DNA from: CAZYSK01 sp964649415
GTDB taxonomy: Bacteria > Chloroflexota > Anaerolineae > B4-G1
Reading direction: 5' to 3'
NCBI GenBank assembly: GCA_964649415.1
Contig: CAZYSK010000031.1
Location: 1 to 64,000, forward strand
Length of the DNA: 64,000 nt
In this document: positions 1 through 8,344 of the stretch, one piece after another
Layout of the letters: every line of letters begins with the position of its first letter
Numbering within the stretch: the stretch's first letter is position 1
Made by a program: the position numbers and the translations under genes
Notes under the pieces: model-generated
What the model saw: the letters and a program-made list of their open reading frames with translations, nothing else
Told to the model about the DNA's origin: nothing
The model's database searches: none

Positions 1-104
1 CATCGGAATGGCGCCTTTGTAAGGATGTTGGTGCGCCATCGGAATGGCGCCTTTGCAAGAATGTTGGTGCGCCATCGGAATGGCGCCTTTGTGAAGACGA
101 CAGT
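1..104. repeat. Tandem palindromic repeat array (GCGCCAT..ATGGCGC family), copy 1
   Basis: Three consecutive units with a 36-base period. Each holds the short inverted repeat GCGCCAT-CGGA-ATGGCGC followed by a CTTTGT(A/G)AG-type tail. The array is cut by the window edge and decays into degenerate copies up to about position 130. The same unit recurs inside the YfhO-type gene and downstream of it. The segments between palindromes are alike, so this is not a CRISPR array. Confidence 0.85.
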
Positions 105-172
105 GCGCCACCAGAAAGGCCCATTAGAAAGGCGAGCGTGAGCCGGTCAGACCGCGTTCAACCAGCGACTTC

Positions 173-1489
173 TCAATCCGGCGTATGTCTCGCGTTCGCT
201 GCTAGTAGCTCATCAAGCATTGGCCCGGCGATGGCCGGGTCGTGCACGAGTGGGTCGGTCATCAGGGCGGCCAGGGCGGGCTCCTTCCGGCCGGTCAACG
301 CGGCCTCGACTACCAACTCCTGGCGCGCGACGTGTGGCGCGATGACGGCGTGGACCGGGTGGGGCAGGTCCCCGACGGCCAGGGGATGCACCCCCAGCGC
401 GTCTACGTGCGCCGTGCACTCGACGACTGCGTCGCGGGGGAGGTTGTCGATCTGGCCACGGTTGGGCACGTTGACGATGAACTCGCCCGTTGGCCCACCG
501 GCGAGCGCAGCCATCATGGGCGCGAGTTGCTCCTCGGAGCGCTCAAGCTTCTCCGGCACGCCGGCGACGAAGCCCTCGACCTGCACCCGGCGCAAGCGGG
601 CCATCTCGGCGCGCTGGTCCACGTTGGTCAGCAACACGCCATAGCGGAGTCCGCGCTCGCTCGCGGGGGTCAGGAAGCCGGGGAGAAACTCGGCCACGTG
701 CCGGTCTCCTGCGCCGAAGAGCACACCCATTCGCTCGAACAGCGTCAGCTTGACCGCCAGCCGGTCCACGAAGACGTCGAAAACGGTGTTGAGTTCGACG
801 CCTTCTGCGAATGTGAAGGCACCGTGTTCGGACAGCCAGTCGCGCAACATCCGCTTGCCGTCGTGCCCGCAGATCGTGAGGTCGAGGATCACCGGCAGAT
901 GGTTGATGCCTGCCACCTGCAGCACGATCGTCTCGACCGGCACCTCGAACAGGCTCGCCAGGTGGTCGCGGACGCCTGTGACCTCGTGACACAGCCCGAT
1001 GGTGCGGATGCCGGTCGCGCGTGTGACGCCCCGGCAGATCGTCGTCATCGGATTGGTCAGGTTGAGCATCCAGGCGTTGGGGCACAGGTGCTCCATCTCA
1101 CGCGCGACCTGGACGAAGAAGGGAATGTGACGCAGCCCGCGCGCCAATCCCCCAGGCCCGACTGTGTCACCGACCGACTGGTAGATGCCGTAGCGTTCGG
1201 GGATCTCCAGGTCGTTGCGCATAGCCGCGAGTCCGCCGATTGAGACGCAGACTATGACGTAGTCGGCATCCTGGAGCGCTTCGGCGCGATCTGCCGTGGC
1301 AGTGACCCGCAGGGTTTCCTCCACCTGTTCGACGATGCGCTCCGAGGCCCGGGTCAGGAGATCGAGTGCCTCTGCGTCGACGTCGTGCAGCACCAGGTCG
1401 GCACCGGCCAGTGTATCGGTCAGCGCCAAGTCGGTGACGAGCTTCGGCGTCCATTGGATGCTTCCGCCGCCGATAAAGGCGATTTTCAT
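173..1489 (-). CDS. Glycoside hydrolase family 4 (alpha-glucosidase/alpha-galactosidase/6-phospho-glycosidase type)
   Basis: Predicted cytoplasmic NAD- and metal-dependent glycosidase of 438 residues, normal for GH4. The N-terminus is a Rossmann nucleotide site (KIAFIGGGSIQWTP). NLTNPM near residues 143-148 and GLCHE near 165-169 match the GH4 substrate and metal-binding region, where the Cys is a known metal ligand. AGINHLPVI near residue 195 carries the conserved His. The start is supported by GGAGGT seven bases upstream. Family members use redox-assisted elimination chemistry and act on alpha- or beta-linked, sometimes phosphorylated, sugars; the substrate cannot be read from sequence. The next gene on the same strand is a secreted glycoside hydrolase, suggesting shared polysaccharide use. 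A 12-base tandem repeat lies in its 5' region. Confidence 0.9.
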   Translation of the reverse strand: MKIAFIGGGSIQWTPKLVTDLALTDTLAGADLVLHDVDAEALDLLTRASERIVEQVEETLRVTATADRAEALQDADYVIVCVSIGGLAAMRNDLEIPERYGIYQSVGDTVGPGGLARGLRHIPFFVQVAREMEHLCPNAWMLNLTNPMTTICRGVTRATGIRTIGLCHEVTGVRDHLASLFEVPVETIVLQVAGINHLPVILDLTICGHDGKRMLRDWLSEHGAFTFAEGVELNTVFDVFVDRLAVKLTLFERMGVLFGAGDRHVAEFLPGFLTPASERGLRYGVLLTNVDQRAEMARLRRVQVEGFVAGVPEKLERSEEQLAPMMAALAGGPTGEFIVNVPNRGQIDNLPRDAVVECTAHVDALGVHPLAVGDLPHPVHAVIAPHVARQELVVEAALTGRKEPALAALMTDPLVHDPAIAGPMLDELLAANARHTPD

Positions 1490-1546
1490 CTCAGCTACCT
1501 CCGTAGTACTCAGGTCGATGAGTTTGGATCAGAGCTAAGGAACCCG

Positions 1547-1606
1547 GTTTCTACGCTCGTTTCTACGCTCGTTTCTACGCTCGTTTCTACGCTCGTTTCT
1601 ACGCTT
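1547..1606. repeat. 12-base tandem repeat, five copies
   Basis: GTTTCTACGCTC is repeated five times head to tail, the last copy ending in a variant. It lies between the GH4 start and the end of the upstream glycoside hydrolase gene, in what would be the GH4 leader if the two are co-transcribed. The flanking AACCCGGTTTCT belongs to the dispersed AGAAACC(A/C)GGTTTCT family seen elsewhere in the window. Confidence 0.9.
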
Positions 1607-1647
1607 ATAGTGAGTTTTCCGCCAAGGCAGGGCCAAGAAACCCGTTT

Positions 1648-3441
1648 TCAGGCATCTGGTTGGTGCCGGTTGCGCCGCTCTGCAGCGAGGCTCGTGCCTC
1701 CCAACGCGAGAGCCAGTGCGCCGATGAGCAGCCATGGGCGCGCAAGGGGAATATCCGACTTCGGCACGGGCACAGGTGTGGCGGAAGGTGTGACAGCCGG
1801 AGTCGGTGTACGCGTCGGCGTGCGCGTCGGTGTAGAAGTCGCCGTCGGAGTCGGCGTCATTGTCGCTGCACTGGTGGGTGTGGGCGTGGAGGTCGCCGTG
1901 GACGTGGCCGTGGGTGTGGGCGTAGGCGTCGGCGTGGGTGTGGGTGTGAACGTGGGCGTTGGGGTGGGCAGGGCGTTGGCATCCGGTGTGACGCTGGGTG
2001 CAGGTGTCGAATCGGACGCACGATCATTGTCCGCGGGATCGGCGCCCTCCACGGGCGGGGGGGTCGGTGAGGCGAGCGGGGGGGCGGTGTTGGCGCTCGC
2101 GGCCGCATCCTCGACTAACATGAACGGCGCACCTCCCATCTGGCAGCCCTGCTCGCAGTTTGCACCGGGCAGGTCGACGAAGTAGTAGCCGCGCTCGGGA
2201 TACACGTAATAGGCCGTGCCCCACGTATCTACCAGCAACGCCCGAGTCGTCCGTGCTGGGACCATGGCGGTCTGGGGATCGGGCGTGCGTGCCCAGACGA
2301 CAGTAGTGGTTCGCGCGCCCCGGTCAACCGTCACGACGGCGATCTCGTCGCGGCGGTCCCAACTGCCGCTCCGAAAGCCTGAGAAGTAGTTGGTCGCGAC
2401 CTGGTAGGCCGTGAAGGCAGAGCGACGGCTCCCGTCCATCCGTACCAACCCAAAGGGCTCGGGGTCGGCGGCGCTGTCGGTCTCCGTGTCGACCATCTTG
2501 TACACGGCGATGCGCTGGACGCCGGCGGCAATTTCCAGGCTGAGGGCCTGGATGATGAAGAAGGCCTGTTCCTCCTCGGAGACACGCGAGAGGTAGGCGT
2601 TGGTCTCTGCGATCCAGAAAGGCTTACGCAGGCCCTTACTATACATAATATTGGAGTAGTGAGTCGCGATGTCGTATATCTTCTCGGGTTCGTGATACAG
2701 GTGCAGCGTGGCCACGTCGAAGTAGTAGTTGTTAGCTGCCGCGCCCGGATCGGCGATGAGCGCGTCGAGGAATTGGCCGAACCAGTGTTCGTTATGCCAG
2801 TGCGTAATGGCGGGCAGGTGGACGACGGCGTTGGGGTTGGTCTCGTTGGCGACGGTGTAGGCCACGCGCAGCAACTGGATGAAGTCCTCGATGGAGCCCC
2901 CCCACGTCATATCGGGCGACCCGGCGGGAATCTCGGGCTCGTTCCAGATCGTCCAGTGGTCAACCCGACCTGCATAGCGGGCGACGATGGTGCGCACGAA
3001 GTTGGCCCACAGGTTATTGGGATCATCGGCGGGCAGGTATAGGCCCTGGGGGACCCCACCGCCGACACCTGGGTCGGTGGCCCAGGCGGGCGTGGTGATC
3101 AGCAGGCCGACGACCTCGCGGCCCTGGGCCAGTTCGTTGCCCAGCGTCTGGTCGGAGATGGGGACGACGTTCCACTCGTCGGGGCCGTTGGGCTGTATCC
3201 TGGCCCACTCGAAGGTGGCCCGGGTCCAGCCTGCGCCCAAAGCCGTGGCGGCAGCCGGAGCGGCGTACGCCTCGACGACGCCGAAGCGGTCATCGGGGCC
3301 CGCGGCGGAGACCGTTTCTGGCGTGACGGAGTTGCTCAGGATACATAAGACAAGGACGGCGATCAGCATCCGCGGACGTAGTGCCGGCAGGATCCCGGCG
3401 GTCCATTGTCCGTGCGTCCGGTGAATCTGCGATGACTTCAT
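1648..3441 (-). CDS. Secreted, membrane-anchored TIM-barrel glycoside hydrolase (GH39/GH5-like)
   Basis: 597 residues. An N-terminal signal peptide (hydrophobic MLIAVLVLCILS) is followed by a glycosidase barrel with WNEPE (likely acid/base Glu, about residue 167) and WIAETNA (likely nucleophile Glu, about residue 277), the clan GH-A arrangement. A long Thr/Pro-rich linker (about 470-560) leads to one hydrophobic segment and a basic tail, so the enzyme should be displayed on the cell surface. AGGAG upstream of MKSSQ supports this start; a second in-frame Met lies at residue 25. Residues 12-23 are encoded by a dispersed GCCGGCAGGAT-type repeat and residues 469-476 by a CGGAC..GTCCG palindrome, so repeats extend the signal peptide and the linker. 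Family and polysaccharide target are inferred. Confidence 0.8.
   Translation of the reverse strand: MKSSQIHRTHGQWTAGILPALRPRMLIAVLVLCILSNSVTPETVSAAGPDDRFGVVEAYAAPAAATALGAGWTRATFEWARIQPNGPDEWNVVPISDQTLGNELAQGREVVGLLITTPAWATDPGVGGGVPQGLYLPADDPNNLWANFVRTIVARYAGRVDHWTIWNEPEIPAGSPDMTWGGSIEDFIQLLRVAYTVANETNPNAVVHLPAITHWHNEHWFGQFLDALIADPGAAANNYYFDVATLHLYHEPEKIYDIATHYSNIMYSKGLRKPFWIAETNAYLSRVSEEEQAFFIIQALSLEIAAGVQRIAVYKMVDTETDSAADPEPFGLVRMDGSRRSAFTAYQVATNYFSGFRSGSWDRRDEIAVVTVDRGARTTTVVWARTPDPQTAMVPARTTRALLVDTWGTAYYVYPERGYYFVDLPGANCEQGCQMGGAPFMLVEDAAASANTAPPLASPTPPPVEGADPADNDRASDSTPAPSVTPDANALPTPTPTFTPTPTPTPTPTPTATSTATSTPTPTSAATMTPTPTATSTPTRTPTRTPTPAVTPSATPVPVPKSDIPLARPWLLIGALALALGGTSLAAERRNRHQPDA
3371..3417. 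repeat. Dispersed GCCGGCAGGAT-type palindromic repeat inside a signal-peptide coding region
   Basis: GCGGACGTAGTGCCGGC followed by AGGATCCCGGCGGTCCATTG. Close copies lie at 37873-37917 and 46693-46717. This copy encodes residues 12-23 of the secreted glycoside hydrolase without breaking its frame. Confidence 0.75.
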
Positions 3442-3466
3442 CTATGGACCCGCTCCTATCAGGTAT

Positions 3467-3835
3467 TCAACACGTCAGGTGGAACGCTCCCGCCACTCGT
3501 CGCTGTTCCCGCGGATGTTTGGGATCCGCCAGCTCGTTGTATGTCTGCCAGGCTTTCCCTGTGCGATCGACCCGCAGCTCGATGCCTGCTGCCTCCAGGG
3601 CCTGGCGTGTCTCCATGGGCACCTGCATCAGCCCGTGGGCCCCGGTACCCACTACCAGCACCTCTGGAGCGGCGTCGAAAACCGCCTTCAGGTCATCCAC
3701 GTCCAGCCGGTGACCTTCACTGCGCCACCAGTTCGCCGCCACCCGATCAGGCAGCAGGATCAGATCCTTTGTATATGGCTCGTCATCTACCACCATTTGT
3801 CCGAAACGGTAGCTTTGGATCCTGGGAGCGCTCAT
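3467..3835 (-). CDS. Mth938/NDUFAF3-like domain protein
   Basis: A small single-domain protein of about 122 residues. The order of motifs (IQSYRFGQMVVDDEPYTKDLIL, then GHRLDVDDL, EVLVVGTGAHGLMQVP and TGKAWQTYNELA) is that of the Mth938/DUF498 family, related to the mitochondrial complex I assembly factor NDUFAF3. The bacterial role is unknown. The start at MSAPR is chosen because homology begins there; the reading frame extends upstream through a CGGAC..GTCCG palindrome that separates a GGAGGTGG sequence from the ATG, so the true start (possibly GTG within the palindrome) is uncertain. Confidence 0.75.
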   Translation of the reverse strand: MSAPRIQSYRFGQMVVDDEPYTKDLILLPDRVAANWWRSEGHRLDVDDLKAVFDAAPEVLVVGTGAHGLMQVPMETRQALEAAGIELRVDRTGKAWQTYNELADPKHPREQRRVAGAFHLTC

Positions 3836-3838
3836 TCT

Positions 3839-3863
3839 CGGACGCACGATCAATGTCCGCCAC
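3839..3863. repeat. CGGAC..GTCCG palindromic repeat
   Basis: CGGACGCACGATCAATGTCC-G, an imperfect palindrome. Further copies lie at 2014-2036 (inside the glycoside hydrolase linker), 23964-23983 and 24253-24275. Here it sits between a Shine-Dalgarno-like GGAGG and the presumed start of the Mth938-like gene. From here to 4243 there is no convincing gene; that stretch holds CAATCCG/CGGATTG repeats (about 3938-3995). Confidence 0.6.
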
Positions 3864-4243
3864 CTCCAGTCAGTATGCGTAGAGCATGAGTCAGACACCG
3901 ACCCAGCCAGAACGGTGCCGACTGCAGACAGTCGGAATCAACGTCCGCTACGGCGGGTTGTCACAATCCGGCGGACTGTTCCAGTCCGTTCGAGGGATTT
4001 GGTCACAGGGCACGGCCTTGCTGCTGACCTTGCCATCCGGCGAGTCCGGCCCAATTATGCCACAGGAGGCCAGTTTGTCCAGTCTGTGCAGGAGGAGCGG
4101 ATTGAGTTGACGCGATTCCTGTTTGATGATACACTTTGTGGGCGGGGATGCGGCGGGTTGTTGTTCCCAACTGAGGCGTACGCTTTTCGGGCAAGGGTAC
4201 TTGCGTGTCCGGCATGGGTTTCCCCCTTTGAAGACAGTTCGAA

Positions 4244-5479
4244 ATGGCGACAGCGTCTTGTCCGGATTCGGCTACAGGGAAAAGCAGGGTGCCTGAGAAC
4301 TACGACGCAGTGGTCGCTGGCCAGCTTTGTCTGGACATCATTCCGCAGTTTCCCGACGGCATCACAGGCCAGTTCGATAGGCTATTTGTGCCAGGGCGCT
4401 TGCTAGAGGTGAGCCGGGTCACTCTGTCCACGGGCGGCGCCGTCTCCAATACGGGTTTGGCGCTCAATCGGCTGGGCATCCCGACCCGCCTGATGGGCAA
4501 AGTAGGGGATGATCTGTTTGGGCAGGCGGTTCAGCAGATCATCGCTTCGTATGGCCCGGGCCTGCTGGACGCGATGGTCGTGGACCCGGGGGTCAGCACT
4601 TCCTACACCCTCATCATCAGTCCTCCTGGCACAGATCGCATGTTTCTGTACTTCCCCGGGGCGAACGCCACGTTCAGTGCCGACGATGTGCGCTACGAGC
4701 TTGTTTCGGAGGCCCGCCTGTTCCACTTTGGCTATCCGCCTCTCCTCAGACGGATGGTTGAGGACGATGGCGTCCAACTGGTAGATGTCTTGCGCCGGGC
4801 CAGAGAGACGGGTGTCACCACATCTCTGGACACCGCGTTTCCCGACCCCCTGTCGGCGGCCGGCAGGGCCGATTGGGCCACTATTCTTGGGTCTGCGCTC
4901 CCGTACGTGGACATCTTCCTGCCCAGTATCGAAGAGATCCTGTACATGCTCCGTCGCAACACCTACGATGAATTGTCCAGCACAGCGGGTGGAGGGAGCT
5001 TCCTGCCGCTGGTCACCCCGGAGTTGCTCTCGGACCTGGGCCGGGAGCTGCTGGACATGGGGGCGAGAATCGTGGGCCTGAAGCTGGGGGACCGAGGGCT
5101 GTACGTGCGCACCGCCGATGTGCTGGCCATAGAGTCCTTGGGCCGTGCCCGGCCCACCGAATCGGCAGTATGGGCGGACAAGGAAATGTGGGCCCCCTGC
5201 TTCAAGGTGGACATGGTGGGCACGACCGGCGCAGGGGACGCGGCGATCGCCGGGTTCCTCAGCGCGTTGCTTCGGGATTGGCCTCCGGAAGCAGCGACCA
5301 CCGCTGCTGTGGCGGTGGGTGCATGTAACGTCGAGGCAGACGACGCGCTGGGCGGCATTCGCACCTGGGATGAGACGCTGGACCGGATGTCCGAGGACTG
5401 GGCGCGTCACCCGCTCAAGCTCGAGTCGCCCGGTTGGCGATTCAACGATGAACACCATCTCTGGGTCAGGGCGCGATGA
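4244..5479 (+). CDS. PfkB-family carbohydrate kinase
   Basis: ATP-dependent sugar or nucleoside kinase of the ribokinase/PfkB fold. Visible are the N-terminal substrate region (AVVAGQLCLDIIPQF, then TGGAVSNTGLALNRLG and GKVGDDLFG) and the C-terminal anion-hole and catalytic-base motif TTGAGDAAIAGFL. At 411 residues it is longer than typical members (about 300-340), with an insertion around residues 240-260. The first 15 residues look unlike the family, and AGGGAAA lies upstream of an in-frame GTG at 4289, so the real start may be there. The substrate cannot be assigned. The aminotransferase that follows is 60 bases away with its own strong ribosome site. Confidence 0.85.
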   Translation: MATASCPDSATGKSRVPENYDAVVAGQLCLDIIPQFPDGITGQFDRLFVPGRLLEVSRVTLSTGGAVSNTGLALNRLGIPTRLMGKVGDDLFGQAVQQIIASYGPGLLDAMVVDPGVSTSYTLIISPPGTDRMFLYFPGANATFSADDVRYELVSEARLFHFGYPPLLRRMVEDDGVQLVDVLRRARETGVTTSLDTAFPDPLSAAGRADWATILGSALPYVDIFLPSIEEILYMLRRNTYDELSSTAGGGSFLPLVTPELLSDLGRELLDMGARIVGLKLGDRGLYVRTADVLAIESLGRARPTESAVWADKEMWAPCFKVDMVGTTGAGDAAIAGFLSALLRDWPPEAATTAAVAVGACNVEADDALGGIRTWDETLDRMSEDWARHPLKLESPGWRFNDEHHLWVRAR

Positions 5480-5539
5480 CCGTGCCTGACCCTTGGCGTT
5501 TGATTCTTGACGCTCGACCCCTGAAGGAGGTAGACAACG

Positions 5540-6703
5540 GTGAAAGACAGGCAGTTACTCATGATCCCCGGTCCGATCGAGTTCGCCCCAGAAGTGCTGC
5601 GGGCGATGGGCATGGCGACCACCAGCCACGTCGCCCCCAACTTCATCGAAGCCTTTGGGCAGGCATTGGAGCGGATGCGCGAGGTGTTCCTCTGCCCCGG
5701 CGGGCAGCCGTTCGTCATCGCAGGCTCCGGCTCGCTGGCCATGGACGTCGCCGCTGCCAACCTCGTCGAAGCCGGCGACAAGGCGCTGGTGGTGAACACT
5801 GGCTACTTCGGCGACCGCTTTGGCGCGATCCTGGAGCGCTATGGCGCGCTCGTGACCCACGTGCGTGCTCCGGCGGTGGGCGATGCTCCCCCCTTGGAGG
5901 AAGTGGAGGCCGCGCTGGGCAGGGGGGACTACAAGTTGATGACGGTCACCCACGTGGATACGTCCACCGCCGTGTGCGCCGACGTGAAAGGGTTGGCCGC
6001 GTTGGGGCGGGAGCACGGGGTACTGGTCGTGGTGGACGGCGTGTGCTCGGTCGCTGGCGAGGAGTTACGCCAGGAGGAATGGGGCGTTGACCTGGCCCTC
6101 ACCGCGTCCCAGAAGGCCATCGGCGTGCCGCCGGGGCTGGCGCTGGTCGTGGCCGGGCCGCGGGCGATGGAGGCCTTCTGCGAGCGAAATACCCCGGTGG
6201 GCAGCTATTACGCCGACTGGACTCAGTGGCTGCCCGTCATGGAAGGCTACGAGTCTCGTCAGCCGCGCTACTATGGCACGCCGGCGGTGAATCTCGTGTG
6301 GGCGCTCAACGTGAGCCTGGGACAGATCCTGGAAGAGGGGATGGACGCGCGTTTCGCCCGCCATCGCCGTCTGAGCCAGGCGTTCAAGGCCGCGGTCGCC
6401 GCGCTGGGATTGAAGCAGGTGCCGGCGACTGCCGACAAGACGGCCACCACGCTGACCGCTCCCTACTTCCCCGATGGCGTGGACCGCACGATGCTGGGCT
6501 ACGTCAAGGAAGCGGGCGTCATCGTGGCCGGTGGTCTGCACCCGGACATCAAGGCGCGCTACTTCCGCGTCGGTCACATGGGCGTCGTGAGCGCGTCTGA
6601 CATCCTGTCCACGGTGGGGGCCATCGAGACGGGCCTGGCTCGGGCGGGGTATCAGTTCGAGCCGGGAGTCGGTCTGGCCGCGGCTCAAGCGGCGCTTGTA
6701 TGA
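5540..6703 (+). CDS. Class V aminotransferase, alanine/serine-glyoxylate type
   Basis: PLP enzyme of 387 residues that starts directly with the substrate-binding LLMIPGPIEFAPEVL typical of alanine-glyoxylate and serine-pyruvate aminotransferases. VVVDGVCSVAGEEL supplies the PLP-ring Asp and ALTASQKAIGVPPGLALV the Schiff-base Lys. The start is GTG, set by a perfect AAGGAGG nine bases upstream. It would interconvert glyoxylate and glycine with alanine or serine as amino donor. The next gene is a GlcD-type oxidase, which can make glyoxylate from glycolate, so the pair may handle glycolate or glyoxylate. The actual amino donor is inference. Confidence 0.88.
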   Translation: MKDRQLLMIPGPIEFAPEVLRAMGMATTSHVAPNFIEAFGQALERMREVFLCPGGQPFVIAGSGSLAMDVAAANLVEAGDKALVVNTGYFGDRFGAILERYGALVTHVRAPAVGDAPPLEEVEAALGRGDYKLMTVTHVDTSTAVCADVKGLAALGREHGVLVVVDGVCSVAGEELRQEEWGVDLALTASQKAIGVPPGLALVVAGPRAMEAFCERNTPVGSYYADWTQWLPVMEGYESRQPRYYGTPAVNLVWALNVSLGQILEEGMDARFARHRRLSQAFKAAVAALGLKQVPATADKTATTLTAPYFPDGVDRTMLGYVKEAGVIVAGGLHPDIKARYFRVGHMGVVSASDILSTVGAIETGLARAGYQFEPGVGLAAAQAALV

Positions 6704-6719
6704 TGCGAGTTGTGGCTAT

Positions 6720-6776
6720 GGCGGGCAGGGGATGCCCGCATTCCAATCCGGAATGCGGCGTGCTGCACGCTGCGCG
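6720..6776. repeat. GCGGGCA..TGCCCGC hairpin and associated inverted repeats
   Basis: GCGGGCAGGGGATGCCCGC, then CATTCCAATCCGGAATG and GCGTGCTGCACGC, are three successive short palindromes. They fill the gap between the aminotransferase and the FAD oxidase gene. The first belongs to the family that also flanks mutS and interrupts the IlvD-family gene. Confidence 0.65.
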
Positions 6777-6811
6777 GTGCGTGTCTTCGTGACTCCTGGT
6801 AGGGGCGGCGG

Positions 6812-8209
6812 ATGTACAGCAGAGTAGATGCCGACATCGTCGCGGCGCTGCGCCATATCGTGGGCCGGGACGACGTCCTGGTTGGACCTGAGGAGATGGA
6901 GCCCTACGCGCACGACGAGGTGGTGGGGCTGCGGGCCGAGCCCGAGGTCGTCGTGCGCGTCCAGTCGGCGGAGCAGGTGGCTGGGGTTCTCAAGCTGGCG
7001 CAGGAATGGCGGGTGCCGGTCACGCCTCGGGGCGCGGGCTATGGCCTCAGTGGCGGTGCGGTGCCCGTCCACGGCGGCATCGTCCTCTCGATGGAGCGTA
7101 TGAATCGCATCCTTGAGATTGACCGGGAGAATCTCATGGTCACCGTTGAGCCAGGGGTGATCACCGGCGACATCCACCGTGCTGTGGAGGCCGAGGGACT
7201 GTTCTATCCCCCGGACCCCGCCAGTCTGGACTCTTGCTCCATCGGGGGAAACATCGCCGAGTGCGCGGGCGGCCCGAGGGCGGTCAAGTATGGCGTGACC
7301 AAGGACTACGTGTGCGGCCTGGAAGTCGTGTTCCCCTCGGGTACGATCACTACCTGTGGTGGGAAGCTGGTCAAGAACGTCACCGGCTACAACCTGATCC
7401 AACTGCTGATCGGCTCGGAGGGCACCCTGGCCGTGGTGACCAGGATCATCCTGCGGCTGGTGCCCTTGCCCAGGGTGCAACTCGATCTACTGGTACCCTA
7501 CGATGACTTCCAGGCAGCGGCCGACACTGTCTCCGACATCATCGCCCACCGTGTCCTCCCCACGACGATCGAGTTCATGGAGCGGGACAGCGTCTTGGCC
7601 GCCGAGCGGCTGATTCAGAAGACCGTGCCGTACGACGATGCAGCAGCGCACCTGTTGATCCAACTCGATGGAAACAGCCCCGAGGCGGTAGACAGGGACT
7701 GCGACGTGGTCGGGGAACTGTGCCTGGCGCACGGCGCGCGGGACGTGTTGGTAGCCAAGGGCCAGCGCACACGGGATCGGCTGTGGGAGGCGCGGCGCAT
7801 GATCATCGAGGCTCTCAACCACGAGAGCCCGGTCAATCACATGGAGGACGTGGTCGTGCCTCGGGCCGAGATACCCGCGCTTTTGAAGGGGATCAAGCAG
7901 ATCGCCGCGCAGCACGCTGTGCGTATCGTCTGCTTCGGCCACGCTGGCGATGGGAACGTGCACGTCAACGTCCTGGCGGATGACATGCCCGACGAGCGGT
8001 GGGAGGATCTCGTGCCGGCGGTGTCCAAGCAGATATACAGGCTCAGCCTCTCCTTGGGAGGGATGATCACCGGCGAGCACGGGGTCGGCGCCACCCGGCG
8101 CAGATACCTGTCCCTGGCGCTGGATGAGGCGCAGATTGAGATTATGCGTGGGATCAAGGCCGTCTTCGATCCCAACCGGATCTTGAATCCCGGCAAGATC
8201 TTCCCCTAG
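6812..8209 (+). CDS. FAD-binding oxidase, GlcD family (glycolate/D-lactate dehydrogenase subunit)
   Basis: 465 residues, the usual length. An N-terminal PCMH-type FAD-binding domain shows VTPRGAGYGLSGGAVP and the diphosphate-binding SCSIGGNIAECAGG, followed by KNVTGYNLIQLLIGSEGTL. The C-terminal cap domain has CFGHAGDGNVHVNVL and GEHGVGATRRRYL, both typical of GlcD and D-lactate dehydrogenases. It should oxidise a small 2-hydroxyacid (glycolate, D-lactate or similar) and pass electrons to a partner. No GlcE or GlcF gene is beside it, so it is either a single-subunit form or its partner lies elsewhere. The preceding aminotransferase would use glyoxylate, if that is the product. Confidence 0.88.
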   Translation: MYSRVDADIVAALRHIVGRDDVLVGPEEMEPYAHDEVVGLRAEPEVVVRVQSAEQVAGVLKLAQEWRVPVTPRGAGYGLSGGAVPVHGGIVLSMERMNRILEIDRENLMVTVEPGVITGDIHRAVEAEGLFYPPDPASLDSCSIGGNIAECAGGPRAVKYGVTKDYVCGLEVVFPSGTITTCGGKLVKNVTGYNLIQLLIGSEGTLAVVTRIILRLVPLPRVQLDLLVPYDDFQAAADTVSDIIAHRVLPTTIEFMERDSVLAAERLIQKTVPYDDAAAHLLIQLDGNSPEAVDRDCDVVGELCLAHGARDVLVAKGQRTRDRLWEARRMIIEALNHESPVNHMEDVVVPRAEIPALLKGIKQIAAQHAVRIVCFGHAGDGNVHVNVLADDMPDERWEDLVPAVSKQIYRLSLSLGGMITGEHGVGATRRRYLSLALDEAQIEIMRGIKAVFDPNRILNPGKIFP

Positions 8210-8267
8210 GGTCAGACCTGACGGGTTTCCACGTCCAGGCCCTGTTGGGTCTGGGGTCATCGAGGGG

Positions 8268-8295
8268 TTGCAGGATGTGCCAATCATGATATACT
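8268..8295 (+). promoter_or_regulatory. Possible sigma70-type promoter
   Basis: TTGCAG and TATACT are separated by 16 bases, about 50 bases before the glycosyltransferase start, after a non-coding gap holding a partial AGACCTGAC(A/G)GGTTT repeat. The match is moderate and the call rests on position and consensus only. Confidence 0.4.
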
Positions 8296-8344
8296 CTCCC
8301 TCTGTGCCGGATAGGGCAACCTAACAGAGACTTGCAGAGTACTT

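Noticed and set aside
1..104. Regularly spaced palindromic units resembling a CRISPR array (also 16085-16215)
   Set aside because: The segments between palindromes are near-identical rather than unique, the units are degenerate, and no cas gene is present.
242..1243. Long open frame on the plus strand opposite the GH4 gene
   Set aside because: It is the complement of a well-conserved enzyme gene in a GC-rich genome; its translation has no recognisable domain and shows typical antisense composition.
3915..4406. Open frame of 163 codons before the PfkB gene
   Set aside because: No ribosome site, Arg-rich unnatural composition, overlaps the conserved start of the kinase gene, and its first part is repeat DNA.
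4244..5479. Naming the PfkB kinase as 2-keto-3-deoxygluconate kinase to complete the uronate pathway
   Set aside because: It is 34 kb from the uronate block and PfkB substrate specificity cannot be read from the visible motifs.
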